The translations under genes were made by a program, and so were the position numbers. A stretch of 64,000 nucleotides of DNA from Kordia antarctica (GTDB lineage Bacteria; Bacteroidota; Bacteroidia; Flavobacteriales; Flavobacteriaceae): the NCBI RefSeq assembly GCF_009901525.1, contig NZ_CP019288.1, positions 930,001 through 994,000 on the forward strand, read 5' to 3'. The notes below the pieces were generated by a model. It ran no database searches and was not told where the DNA came from. It saw only the letters and a list, made by a program, of their open reading frames with translations. Shown here one piece after another: positions 27,092-36,787 of the stretch. How positions within the stretch are numbered: the first letter of the stretch is position 1; each line of letters begins with the position of its first letter.

Positions 27092-28696
27092 TTAATATTC
27101 AATTGTTTTTTCTCCAAACAATCGTTCTGCTTCAATTAAGTTACTATTACAGTCTGAAACTAGCTTGTTAGATTCTACAATTGGTCTAGACTCATCAGTA
27201 TATTTTAAAGAACTTATAAATTCTAACCAAGGTTCTAATCCCATTGCATAAACAAATACATTTTTAGGGTTAAAAATTTTGATTAGGCTTTTTCCCTGAT
27301 CGTAATTACATCCTGCTAATCTTCTTGAGAAATCTTTATCTCTTTCTAGTTTTTCAGGCATTAAAGGTCCGTATAGCCATGATAGTGGAGCTCCATCACA
27401 TTCCATCCCTAAGAAAAGAACATCTATATTTCCTATGATTTTTTGAACGCGTTCGTATACTGTTGGCTCTATATTGCAGGAATCTGCTGCAAATATTACT
27501 TTCAAATGATTGTGTAAAGAGACATGATAACAAAGCTTACTTCTCACATCTAAATCTGAATGTTCGCCTAAAAATGGTAAGCCTGTTATTTTGCATTTAT
27601 CTAATGTTATAGATTCCATATCATCAAGTTCAATGATATTGTGAAATCCTATGTTATTAAACATTAATTTTAAATCTGGATCTTGTAAGTTTCCTTTTCC
27701 GCTACTTGGAACCACAATATTCTTGATCGTATGACGTAGTTGTAGTAATGTTTCCAGTAAAATATGATCTTGATGATTGTGAGTAATTAATACATAATCT
27801 ATGGTTTCTGGCAAGTCATTAATTGTATAACGCGCAACGTCTGACTCATAACCATCGTAACTTAGTACTGGATCAACTAAAATTGAAATTTCGTTTGTCT
27901 CTAACAATACACAAGCGTGTCCGAAGTATCGTGTTCTGATACCTTTTCCTGTATACTTTTTGTATGTTGTTGGCGATTCTTCTGTGAAAAAACTTCTGAA
28001 TAGTTCTTCATGTTCTTCCTTGATTTCTAATAGCGCTTTTATTTCTTCGTAGCTCCTCGCTTCTCGCTTCATTTTAAAGAGTTCGTCAATTACAGTATTC
28101 TTAAATGGAATCTCTAAGTGCAAGAGATTTTCATCGTTCAACCTTGGTGTACTTAATACAAAAGGGCGCGAATTATCTGCTTCTACTAATTGTAAACATA
28201 CTGTTTGAGACGATTCATCGTAGTATTCACTTTGATATATTAAAGATTCAAAAAATCTAAAATTTGCATTGTTATTTAAATCATAATAGAGCTCTACAAA
28301 TCCTTTAAGTAATTCTGGAATTTTATCATATAAAGGTTCTAGTGAGTACCCAACAGCTTCATTTTTCAAAATTCCATTCAATTCATTTATAGCATCAACA
28401 AATTCGAGCATATTAGCTCTTTTCTCTAGTGTTTTCTTGTGAAGTGTAGCAATTTCATCAACTCGTGCTTCTTTATAGTTAATAAAAGGACCGCCAAGCA
28501 TTCCTGGTTTTTTAACAGCTGCCATATGAATTTTTGGATTCTTTATATATGAATCCATTATTTTTAAATGGCGTTCTTTAATATTCATTGCGGCTGTTGC
28601 CGGAGAGATGAGATGTGGCCAAGCATACCATCTATCAACTAATGCCTCAATAGCCACATTTGGTTTTAAATACAAAACTTTATTTGTGTTGCTCAT
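27092..28696 (-). CDS. CmlA-like di-iron beta-hydroxylase (metallo-beta-lactamase fold)
   Basis: A 534-residue protein with a C-terminal metallo-beta-lactamase-fold domain; the metal motif THNHQDH is near residue 302. Its length, the position of the HxHxDH motif and the N-terminal LKPNVAIEALVDRWYAWPHL and PATAAMN segments fit the CmlA family. CmlA uses a di-iron centre and O2 to hydroxylate the beta carbon of an amino acid tethered to an NRPS carrier protein; it has about 530 residues with the motif at 305-310. This protein probably beta-hydroxylates one carrier-bound residue of this assembly line. The gene lies 9 bp after NRPS-4 and 39 bp before NRPS-5, inside the operon. Known members often act on aromatic residues; which module it serves here is not evident. 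A plain MBL hydrolase is less likely given the N-terminal domain. Confidence 0.84.
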   Translation of the reverse strand: MSNTNKVLYLKPNVAIEALVDRWYAWPHLISPATAAMNIKERHLKIMDSYIKNPKIHMAAVKKPGMLGGPFINYKEARVDEIATLHKKTLEKRANMLEFVDAINELNGILKNEAVGYSLEPLYDKIPELLKGFVELYYDLNNNANFRFFESLIYQSEYYDESSQTVCLQLVEADNSRPFVLSTPRLNDENLLHLEIPFKNTVIDELFKMKREARSYEEIKALLEIKEEHEELFRSFFTEESPTTYKKYTGKGIRTRYFGHACVLLETNEISILVDPVLSYDGYESDVARYTINDLPETIDYVLITHNHQDHILLETLLQLRHTIKNIVVPSSGKGNLQDPDLKLMFNNIGFHNIIELDDMESITLDKCKITGLPFLGEHSDLDVRSKLCYHVSLHNHLKVIFAADSCNIEPTVYERVQKIIGNIDVLFLGMECDGAPLSWLYGPLMPEKLERDKDFSRRLAGCNYDQGKSLIKIFNPKNVFVYAMGLEPWLEFISSLKYTDESRPIVESNKLVSDCNSNLIEAERLFGEKTIEY

Positions 28697-28705
28697 TTTT
28701 GTCTT

Positions 28706-31700
28706 TTAAATAGTTTGACTATCTACTATTGTTTTTTCGGTAACTTCTTCTTTTTGCCAATTTTGGTTCTCAATTTCCTCTGACATACCTTGTATATTAG
28801 GATCTTGAAATAGTTTTACCATGTCTATTTGAACATTAAATTCTTGTTGTACTTTTGAAATTATTTTAATTGCGTTCAAACTATTCCCACCTATTTCAAA
28901 AAAGTTATCTATTACTCCTATTTTTTCAAAACCAAGCACATTTTCCCAAATAGAAACTAACTTCGTTTCTATTTCATTTTTTGGAGCCTTGTATTCATTT
29001 TTAATGGTGTCCTCATTGGTAATATCTGGTAATGATTTTCTATCTATCTTCCCATTGGCTGTTAGTGGAAAACTATCCAATTGTTTGTAATAACTAGGAA
29101 CCATATAACCTGATAGCTTCTTCAATAATGAGTCTCTCAACGCTTTCTTATCTACTATTTTTGTAGATGTGTAATAAGCAACCAAGGTCTTCTCTCCTTC
29201 CGACTCCTTTGCCAATACGACTGCTTCTTTTATCTCTTGCGAAGATTCTAATACTACTTTTTCAATTTCTCCTAGTTCTATTCGATAACCACGTAGCTTA
29301 ACTTGATAGTCATCTCTACCTAAAAACTCAATACTACCATCTAACATGCGACGTCCTAAATCGCCTGTGTAATACAAAGTCTCTTCCTTAGAAGTATCTG
29401 AAAATCTATGACTGATAAAACGTTCTGAGGTTAATGATTCTTTTTGGTAATAACCTTTCGCCAAGCCTGAACCGCCTATGTATAATTGACCAACTACACC
29501 TTCTGGAACTAGTTCTTTTTGCGCATCCAATAAGTAAATCTGTGTATTGTCTATTGGATACCCAATGTTATTACTTCGATCGCCCTCAGAAATCTTACGT
29601 AACATTGACCAAATGGTTGTTTCTGTTGGTCCATACATATTCCACAATTCTTTTACTTTTCCTAAAAGATTTGTGCTTAATCCTTCACTTAATGCATCGC
29701 CTCCGCACAATACTCGAAGTGCTGAATTGCCCAACCAACCACTATCTAATAGTAATTGATAAAAGCTTGGAGTAGCTTGCATGATCGTTGGATTGTATTG
29801 TTCTATTGATTCCTGTAATTTTAAAGGATCACTAAGTTCTAATCGTGAACTGATATATACACTTGCGCCACTGATTAAAGGAACAAAGAATTCTAAGATC
29901 GAGATATCAAATGAATACGTCGTTACCGAATACATACGATCTGATGAACTTATGCCTGGACTTTTTTGCATACTAAGTAAAAAGTTATGCAAAGAATCAT
30001 GACCAATTTCTACGCCTTTTGGTTTTCCTGTGGAACCAGATGTATATATGATATACGCTGTATCTTCAGAACTCACTGGAAGAGTTACAACATTTACAAC
30101 TTCACTTTTTAGAATCTCACCTTTGTCTAATACTTTAGCATTTACGCCTTTAAGAGGAAGTTGCAAGTTTACATCTGTGATAATATACTTCGCTTTGCTA
30201 TCTTCTATGATATAATTGATCCGATCTTCAGGAAAACCTATATCGATTGGAATGTATGATTTGCCAGATTTTAGAATTCCTAAAATAATGAGTAACATCT
30301 CGCTACTGCGATCTAACAATACAACTATTGGTTCTTTAATTTCTCCTAATGTTGATACTAAGTGTGAACTAATATCTTCTATACGACTCCAAGTTTCTTT
30401 GTAAGTATAACTTGTTTCAGCGTCTTGAATTGCGATGGCATCAGGATTCGTAGTTACTTGTGTTGCTACTATATCTAAAAATGTTGATTCTTTGGTATAT
30501 GATTGTTCTGTTTGATTGTATTGATGTACTAATCGATGTTCATCTTCCGTAGATAAGTAAGATAACGATTCAACATTTGTATCATAATCTATAGCATCTG
30601 AAAGTATATTTTCTAAATGAATAAAGATTCTTTGTATAAATTCTGAATCATAAATATCTGTGTTACTTTCTAGTGTTAATGATAATTGTTGATTTGCTTC
30701 TGAGAAAATAAAGCTGATATCAAATTGAGAAGTATTCGCCTTATGTTCATATACCTTCGTTTCAATTCCAATATCATTTATATATGAATCTTGAACATGT
30801 ACTTGATTTTGATTTTGTAATATGACAAACACATCAAATAAAGCAGAACGACTTCTATCTCTGTTTATAGATAGCTTTTCAACCAATTCCATGAAAGGAA
30901 ATATTTGATTTTCGTAAGCTCCCAATAATACTTCCTTTTCTTTTGATAAGAGTGCTGAAAAAGGTTGCTTCGGATCAAATTGTGTTCGGATGGCAAGCGT
31001 ATTTAAGAATAAACCTATTTGATTTTCTAATTCAGGATGATTTCTTCCTGCTATTGGCGTACCTAATATGATGTCATCTTGACCTGAATAGTTGTATAAA
31101 AGCGCTTTTATTCCCGCCATAAGCGTCATAAACAACGTCACATTGTTGGCTTCTGAAAATTTAGCTAACTTTTTATAGAAATCATCAGAATAAGTATGCG
31201 ATATGCGTGTTCCGTTGAATGTTTGAATTGCTGGTCTTTGCTTACTAGAAGGCAGCGAAAGTATAGGAATCTCACCTTTAAATTGAGCTAGCCAATAGTC
31301 TTCCATTTTCTGATATGCTGGCTGCGACATTTGATCGCTAAACCATACCGAATAATCTTTGTACTGAATTGTGAGCGTATTGGTATTTACTTTCTTGTTG
31401 TGAATTAAATCATGATATGTTTGAGTGAATTCGGAAAAAAGTAATTGCATTGTCCAACCGTCACTTATAAGATGATGCATTGTTAAAAAGAGAATGTATT
31501 CCTGTGCATTAATCTTTAATAAAGAAACTCTAAAAAGTGGAGCTGCTTCTAAATTAAAAGTCTTTCGACTTGCCAAAGAGATGTGTTCTTCTACACTAGA
31601 TGATGTATTGGAATTCTTGGTGAAATCTTTATAATCTATCGAAAAATCTACTTTATCAGTTGGTACTATAAATTGTCGGACTTCTCCAGTATTAACATCT

Positions 31701-34700
31701 GTTTTAAAAGATGTTCTTAAAATTTCATATTTCTCTAGTAATAGTTTGAATGTTTCTTCAAATAGGCCTTCTTTAATATCTCCTTTTAATTGTATGGATA
31801 AAGGAATGTTATATGCTTCCGATCCGCCTTCAAGCTGACTTAAAACCCATAATCTTTTTTGTGCTGGCGTTAAAGGATAATTTTCTAATATAGCTGCTTT
31901 TGTAATAGCAGTATACGCTTTTTCAACTAATTTTTCTGCAACTTTTTCTACGGTGGCATTATTAAAAAATGTTGGGAAAGCAATATGTAGGGATAATTCT
32001 TTATGAATTTTATTGATTACCTGAGCCATTTTAAGACTTTGTCCGCCTAATTCAAAGAAATCGTCTTTAATTCCAATAGTTTTTTTCTGTAATACTTCCT
32101 CCCATATTTGAACTAATTTCGTTTCTATTTCATTTCTTGGTGGCACATATTCATTTTCAATAGTAAGTGCATTTTCTAATGGACTAGGAAGGTTCTTTTT
32201 GTCTATTTTACCACTAACAGTTAAAGGAAATTCCGTTAATTGAATATAATGATCAGGCAACATATAATCTGGTAAAAATTGTTTGATAAAACTCCTCAAT
32301 CCTGTTATTGATTCTTCTATAGTTGAGATGAAATACATGGCGAGTTGTTCCTCATTCGTTTCATTGCGTTTAAATGTAGTTACAATTACTTGCTCAATTT
32401 CCTTTTTTCTTAATAGTGTATTTTCAATTTCTGTTAATTCAATTCTATTTCCTCTAATCTTAACTTGATTGTCCTTACGTCCCAAAAATTCAATGTCTCC
32501 ATCTTCTGTCCATCTTCCTAAATCACCTGTTAAAAATAAACGCTCTCCTGTTAAAAAATGATTTTCAATAAATCGATTCTTGTTTAAATCATTCGCGCCA
32601 ATATAACCTTCTGAAAGACAATCTCCACTAATGCATATTTCTCCTGTAACTCCTATTGGTAGTAAGTTAAGGTTTGCATCTAGAACGTATACTTTTACAT
32701 TTTCAATTGGTTTTCCTATTGGAATATTAAAATCTTTGCCGTTAGTAGGTTTGTAGTCAGAAAGATGCTGTGTTTCACCTGCTATAGCTCTTTGTTCGTT
32801 TAGAAGTGCATAAATGTCTTTGACAGTAGTAAATGGATTCATGAAAACTGTTCTAAAAACTACTTGCTTTTCAGTATTTTCTTTTTTGGTGATGGTTGTG
32901 AACGAAACAAAAGAGTTTCCATTTTCAAACTGTTCTAATTGTATTTTTTTGTTAAGTGTATTGATGATTTTTATTTCTTCATCAGTATATCCGTTTTGTC
33001 CTCGAAGCGATAGCGGAATGTATCGATACAGTACAATATTGAGCGTAGGCTCATACATAAGTTCAAAATCTTCTTGATGTGTTATGATATCGGCAAATGT
33101 TTTTGCTAGTTCGTGATTTTGGCGCAATACTTCTGCAAAACCTTCTTTACCAACAATATGAAGAGCTCCATGCAGTATAAAACTCATGAAGTTTCTAGAA
33201 CCTTCTATTGTAAATTTACCCAAGTCATAACTTTCGCTTCTTGCTTGGTAACGTGCATTAAATTCTGAATATACAGCATGATTGGGATCTTTAAATAAGC
33301 AGATACTTACTCCAATAGGTACATAAAACTGTTTATGCGCACAGATGGTTACGGAATCAGCCAATTCTATTCCGTTCAATTTGTTTTTTAATTCTTCATC
33401 CATTAAATAAGCGCCACCAAAAGCAGCATCTACGTGATAATGAATATCATGCTGGCTTGCAATTTGACCAATAGTATCAAGTGATTCAACATAGCCTGAT
33501 TCTGTTGTTCCTGCCACACCAATAATCCCTAATATTAATGCTCGTTCTTCTTTAAGTTTTGAGATTGCACTGGAAATTTCTTCTTTTGTTTTGTTGTCAA
33601 AATCAAGTTCAACAAATGCTTTAGATCCTAATCCTAAAATTTTAAGTGTTTTATCAAATGAATAATGACACCATTTTGATCCTAACAATACAACTTTACT
33701 ATATCCATAAGCTTGTAATGCATTTACTAAACCTTCTTTGGCAAGACCTTCAAAACCATTTTTAGGTTTTAGTTTCTTGTTCAATGTATAGTACATAGCC
33801 GTTACATTAGACATTGTACCGCCATTCGTTATAATTCCTAAAGAACTATTTGCTTCTTGTACATATTCGTCATAGAATGTTTTCGGTAAATTGAATGCTA
33901 GATTATGAAAGATTCCTATGAGTTGTCTTTCTATGATTGTAGCAACTGAAGAAGTTTCAATTTTTACCTGATTTTGATTTAAAGCAACTACCAAACTACT
34001 GAGTTGTCTCATGATTTCAGGAATAGGACCTGTCATATGACCTATATAAGATGTATTATTTACGTTGACAACATTAGGAATTACTTTGGTTTCTATAAAC
34101 TTAATATACTCATCAATCGAAACATTTTCATCTATAGATGTTTTAGTAAAGTAGGCATCTTTTAATAATTCCGAGAGTGGGTTTTCTATTATTTTTGTAG
34201 CTGAATCATGTGTTTCAATGATGTTTTCTATTTCACTTTTTAATGAGGTTGAAAAAAGCTTAAACTCTTTATTTTTATTTTGATTAAACCTCTCATATGT
34301 GTCATAATAAGTAGCATCTGCAGTTACTTCTGTAGAACCATAAATATTGATGAGACGTGTTGTATTGTTTTGTAATACCGAATAAAAAGAATGTACGTCA
34401 GATGTTCTCAAAGCTTCTCCACTACTAATGCAAATTCGCAATGCTTGTAATTCTGCATTGCAAACATCAGGATACTTCATCATTTCTCTTAATAGGGAAG
34501 GTACTAATACAATTCTTGAAATCTGATTGCTATGCAGTTTATGAATGAAGTTTTTAATATCGATAACGGCTTCTTTATTAAATAGTACTAATGGAATACC
34601 TTTTAATAAGGGTCCGTATATCTCACAAATATGATCAACAAAACTTATGGAAGTTTTAGCACAAGCAACTTCTCCTTTTGCATATGGATATTTATTCCAC

Positions 34701-36787
34701 ATCCAATGCAATCTATTGATTACACCTTTAGATGTTATTTTAATCCCTTTTGGGTTTCCTGTAGATCCAGATGTATAGATAATGAACTCTACCGTTTCAG
34801 AATTCGTATGTTTTAAAACAGGAAGTTCTTGTGTTTCAGGTTTTGTAACAATTGGAGATAGTTTGTTTATAAACTCACTATCTATAAATAAAACACTTTT
34901 ACTATCCTTAATCACATATTCAATACGATCTGAAGGAGTTGTTGGATCTAAAGACACATATATTGCGCCAATTTTTTTAATTGCTATTAAAATTGGTATG
35001 AGTTCTTTTCCATATGCTAAGGAAACAATTACTCGATCTCCATTAGATACTGAAAAATGACTATATAATGTTGAAGCATAATTATTCGCAATGTCATTAA
35101 TTTCTTGATATGACCAACTTTTTTGCTCATATCGTATAGCTTCTAGCGTTGGTGTTCTTTTCACCTGTTCTTCAAATAAATCAAGGATTGTTTTTTCCTG
35201 TGGATACGTAGAAGTATTATTATTGAACTCTTCTAGAATTTTAGATTGCTCTAATTTTGGAATATAATTTAGCTGACCGATAGAAGTATGCGTATCATTA
35301 AGAATACTCGCTATCAATCCTTTGAAATGTTCTATTATTCTTGTGACAGTTTTGTATTCGTATACATCTTCATCATATTCCAGTTGTATCACAATATGAT
35401 TTTCTATTTCAGTAAAGTTAAATAACAAATCGAATTTCACATATGCTTTTCCGCAATCTTCTATTGCTTCTACAATTTCTTTAGGTAATGTTATTTTTTG
35501 CTTTGTATTAGAAGTATTTTGTAGAATAATCATTATGTCAAACAATGGATTATTGCCCTTTAGGTTTAAAGCATCTACCAATTCATCATAAGGATACATT
35601 TGATGCGAATAGTCGGCTAATAAATTTTCTTTTATTTGTCCATATGTTTCTCCAAATGTTGAATCACTAGCTAGTGTATTTCTTAGTACTAATGTATTTA
35701 CATAAAACCCTATTTGTTCTTCTAAATCTGCATGATCTCTACCTGCAATTGGACTTCCTAAAATGATATCATTTTGTCCTGTATATCTATGAAATAGTAT
35801 TTTTAATGTCGTTAGTAAAAATGTAAATAAGCTTCCACCTTGCGCTTCAATGAATTTTCGAATTCCATCCGTGTGTTCCGTATTTAGATAGGTTTTTAGC
35901 ATTCTACCAACTCCAGCATCTTGAACAGTATGTTTTTTTGCCTTAGGAAGTGTTATTTTGGTAAAATCACCTGACAGTTTTTGTAACCAATATTCTTTAT
36001 GATTTGTATATTCTTGTGATTGTAATTGATTTTGTTGCCAGTTTGCATAGTCTTTGTACTGAATAACAAGCGGAGATATGTTAGGTTTTCTATCTTCTAA
36101 ATACGCTTCATAATACGTTAAAACATCTTTAGATATTATATTTATAGACCATCCATCACTAATAATGTGATGCATATTGTAATATAAGATGCATTGTTCG
36201 TTTGCAAGCTCAAAGAATTTCACTCTAATTAGTGGTCCATTTTCTAAATTGAACGACATATAAGAATCTTCTTCGATTATTTTTTTAGCTTCTATTTGTC
36301 CATTAGGTTGTTTTGAAAAATCATAAAATTGACATTTAAAATTGAACTCCTCATAAGGAATAATCCATTGTTTTATATCTCCATTCTCATCTGCTTTAAA
36401 AATGGTACGCAAAATTTCATGTCGTTGAATTACTGAATGAATAGCTTTATCAAAAAAAGATAAATTATAATTTCCCATAAGCCCTAAAGAGAATGGCATA
36501 TTGTAAGCTAAAGCCATTTCCTGAAACTGACTTAATACCCATAATCTCATTTGAGCTGAGGAAAGCACGTATGATTCTTGCATTGGCAGTACAGGAATAC
36601 TTTGATATACTTCTTCTGTTTGTATTTTATTTAAATACTTAACTAACAATGCCTTATTATCTCTAATCAATCCGATAATATGCTCAGGTACATCATCATT
36701 TACAGTACTTACTTCCAAGTCAAGTCCGTCAAGTGATAAATACACTTGATTTTCTTCCAACTGGTTTAAGATTTCAAGAATTTGCAT
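28706..36787 (-). CDS. NRPS-4, C-A(PLP decarboxylase)-PCP-C-A-PCP
   Basis: A 2693-residue, two-module protein with an N-terminal TubC-type docking domain. Module 1: C domain (NMHHIISDGWS ~209), then an A domain with A3 TSGSTGNPKG (~676), an altered A4 (SFVDH instead of FDxS) and A5 NIYGSTEVTAD (~819). About 500 residues of a complete group-II PLP decarboxylase follow (~840-1340), then A6, A7 (LTGDLGR), A8 and A10 resume. The pocket reads V-D-C-V-I-S-I-A-D-K, eight of ten matching the beta-alanine code VDWVISLADK that I recall from bleomycin synthetase. PCP DDFFELGGQSL is at ~1582. Module 2: C (HHLISDGWTM ~1774), A with pocket D-I-L-Q-L-G-M-I-W-K (Gly), PCP DNFFEIGGNSL (~2632). The second A domain is almost identical to the last one in NRPS-3. 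The ATG shares one base with the PKS-2 stop (TAATG). Confidence 0.95.
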   Translation of the reverse strand: MQILEILNQLEENQVYLSLDGLDLEVSTVNDDVPEHIIGLIRDNKALLVKYLNKIQTEEVYQSIPVLPMQESYVLSSAQMRLWVLSQFQEMALAYNMPFSLGLMGNYNLSFFDKAIHSVIQRHEILRTIFKADENGDIKQWIIPYEEFNFKCQFYDFSKQPNGQIEAKKIIEEDSYMSFNLENGPLIRVKFFELANEQCILYYNMHHIISDGWSINIISKDVLTYYEAYLEDRKPNISPLVIQYKDYANWQQNQLQSQEYTNHKEYWLQKLSGDFTKITLPKAKKHTVQDAGVGRMLKTYLNTEHTDGIRKFIEAQGGSLFTFLLTTLKILFHRYTGQNDIILGSPIAGRDHADLEEQIGFYVNTLVLRNTLASDSTFGETYGQIKENLLADYSHQMYPYDELVDALNLKGNNPLFDIMIILQNTSNTKQKITLPKEIVEAIEDCGKAYVKFDLLFNFTEIENHIVIQLEYDEDVYEYKTVTRIIEHFKGLIASILNDTHTSIGQLNYIPKLEQSKILEEFNNNTSTYPQEKTILDLFEEQVKRTPTLEAIRYEQKSWSYQEINDIANNYASTLYSHFSVSNGDRVIVSLAYGKELIPILIAIKKIGAIYVSLDPTTPSDRIEYVIKDSKSVLFIDSEFINKLSPIVTKPETQELPVLKHTNSETVEFIIYTSGSTGNPKGIKITSKGVINRLHWMWNKYPYAKGEVACAKTSISFVDHICEIYGPLLKGIPLVLFNKEAVIDIKNFIHKLHSNQISRIVLVPSLLREMMKYPDVCNAELQALRICISSGEALRTSDVHSFYSVLQNNTTRLINIYGSTEVTADATYYDTYERFNQNKNKEFKLFSTSLKSEIENIIETHDSATKIIENPLSELLKDAYFTKTSIDENVSIDEYIKFIETKVIPNVVNVNNTSYIGHMTGPIPEIMRQLSSLVVALNQNQVKIETSSVATIIERQLIGIFHNLAFNLPKTFYDEYVQEANSSLGIITNGGTMSNVTAMYYTLNKKLKPKNGFEGLAKEGLVNALQAYGYSKVVLLGSKWCHYSFDKTLKILGLGSKAFVELDFDNKTKEEISSAISKLKEERALILGIIGVAGTTESGYVESLDTIGQIASQHDIHYHVDAAFGGAYLMDEELKNKLNGIELADSVTICAHKQFYVPIGVSICLFKDPNHAVYSEFNARYQARSESYDLGKFTIEGSRNFMSFILHGALHIVGKEGFAEVLRQNHELAKTFADIITHQEDFELMYEPTLNIVLYRYIPLSLRGQNGYTDEEIKIINTLNKKIQLEQFENGNSFVSFTTITKKENTEKQVVFRTVFMNPFTTVKDIYALLNEQRAIAGETQHLSDYKPTNGKDFNIPIGKPIENVKVYVLDANLNLLPIGVTGEICISGDCLSEGYIGANDLNKNRFIENHFLTGERLFLTGDLGRWTEDGDIEFLGRKDNQVKIRGNRIELTEIENTLLRKKEIEQVIVTTFKRNETNEEQLAMYFISTIEESITGLRSFIKQFLPDYMLPDHYIQLTEFPLTVSGKIDKKNLPSPLENALTIENEYVPPRNEIETKLVQIWEEVLQKKTIGIKDDFFELGGQSLKMAQVINKIHKELSLHIAFPTFFNNATVEKVAEKLVEKAYTAITKAAILENYPLTPAQKRLWVLSQLEGGSEAYNIPLSIQLKGDIKEGLFEETFKLLLEKYEILRTSFKTDVNTGEVRQFIVPTDKVDFSIDYKDFTKNSNTSSSVEEHISLASRKTFNLEAAPLFRVSLLKINAQEYILFLTMHHLISDGWTMQLLFSEFTQTYHDLIHNKKVNTNTLTIQYKDYSVWFSDQMSQPAYQKMEDYWLAQFKGEIPILSLPSSKQRPAIQTFNGTRISHTYSDDFYKKLAKFSEANNVTLFMTLMAGIKALLYNYSGQDDIILGTPIAGRNHPELENQIGLFLNTLAIRTQFDPKQPFSALLSKEKEVLLGAYENQIFPFMELVEKLSINRDRSRSALFDVFVILQNQNQVHVQDSYINDIGIETKVYEHKANTSQFDISFIFSEANQQLSLTLESNTDIYDSEFIQRIFIHLENILSDAIDYDTNVESLSYLSTEDEHRLVHQYNQTEQSYTKESTFLDIVATQVTTNPDAIAIQDAETSYTYKETWSRIEDISSHLVSTLGEIKEPIVVLLDRSSEMLLIILGILKSGKSYIPIDIGFPEDRINYIIEDSKAKYIITDVNLQLPLKGVNAKVLDKGEILKSEVVNVVTLPVSSEDTAYIIYTSGSTGKPKGVEIGHDSLHNFLLSMQKSPGISSSDRMYSVTTYSFDISILEFFVPLISGASVYISSRLELSDPLKLQESIEQYNPTIMQATPSFYQLLLDSGWLGNSALRVLCGGDALSEGLSTNLLGKVKELWNMYGPTETTIWSMLRKISEGDRSNNIGYPIDNTQIYLLDAQKELVPEGVVGQLYIGGSGLAKGYYQKESLTSERFISHRFSDTSKEETLYYTGDLGRRMLDGSIEFLGRDDYQVKLRGYRIELGEIEKVVLESSQEIKEAVVLAKESEGEKTLVAYYTSTKIVDKKALRDSLLKKLSGYMVPSYYKQLDSFPLTANGKIDRKSLPDITNEDTIKNEYKAPKNEIETKLVSIWENVLGFEKIGVIDNFFEIGGNSLNAIKIISKVQQEFNVQIDMVKLFQDPNIQGMSEEIENQNWQKEEVTEKTIVDSQTI
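28969..30562 (-). repeat. A-domain duplicate, copy 1 (pairs with 40190-41783)
   Basis: About 1,594 bp encoding the whole second A domain of NRPS-4 match 40190-41783 at a constant offset of 11,221 bp. By eye there are about twenty substitutions and no indel, i.e. roughly 98-99% identity. The match begins and ends abruptly in the C-A linker (protein YLSTEDEHRL) and the A-PCP linker (APKNEIE); the flanking C and PCP domains differ clearly. Confidence 0.95.
32760..34290 (-). other. PLP-dependent group-II decarboxylase domain inserted between A5 and A6 (NRPS-4, first A domain)
   Basis: About 500 residues resemble glutamate / aspartate / diaminobutyrate decarboxylases. Seen: the SYIGHMTGP segment, TNGGTMSNVTAMY, HVDAAFGGAYL (Asp that contacts the PLP pyridine nitrogen, ~1119) and AHKQFYVPIG with the candidate Schiff-base lysine (~1151). 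All key residues look intact. The host A domain has a beta-alanine-like pocket, so the likely reaction is L-aspartate alpha-decarboxylation to beta-alanine; this is inference. Confidence 0.9.

Noticed and set aside
27092-28696. UlaG-like lactonase or beta-lactamase for self-resistance
   Set aside because: The long N-terminal domain and the position of the HxHxDH motif fit the CmlA hydroxylase family better than small MBL hydrolases.
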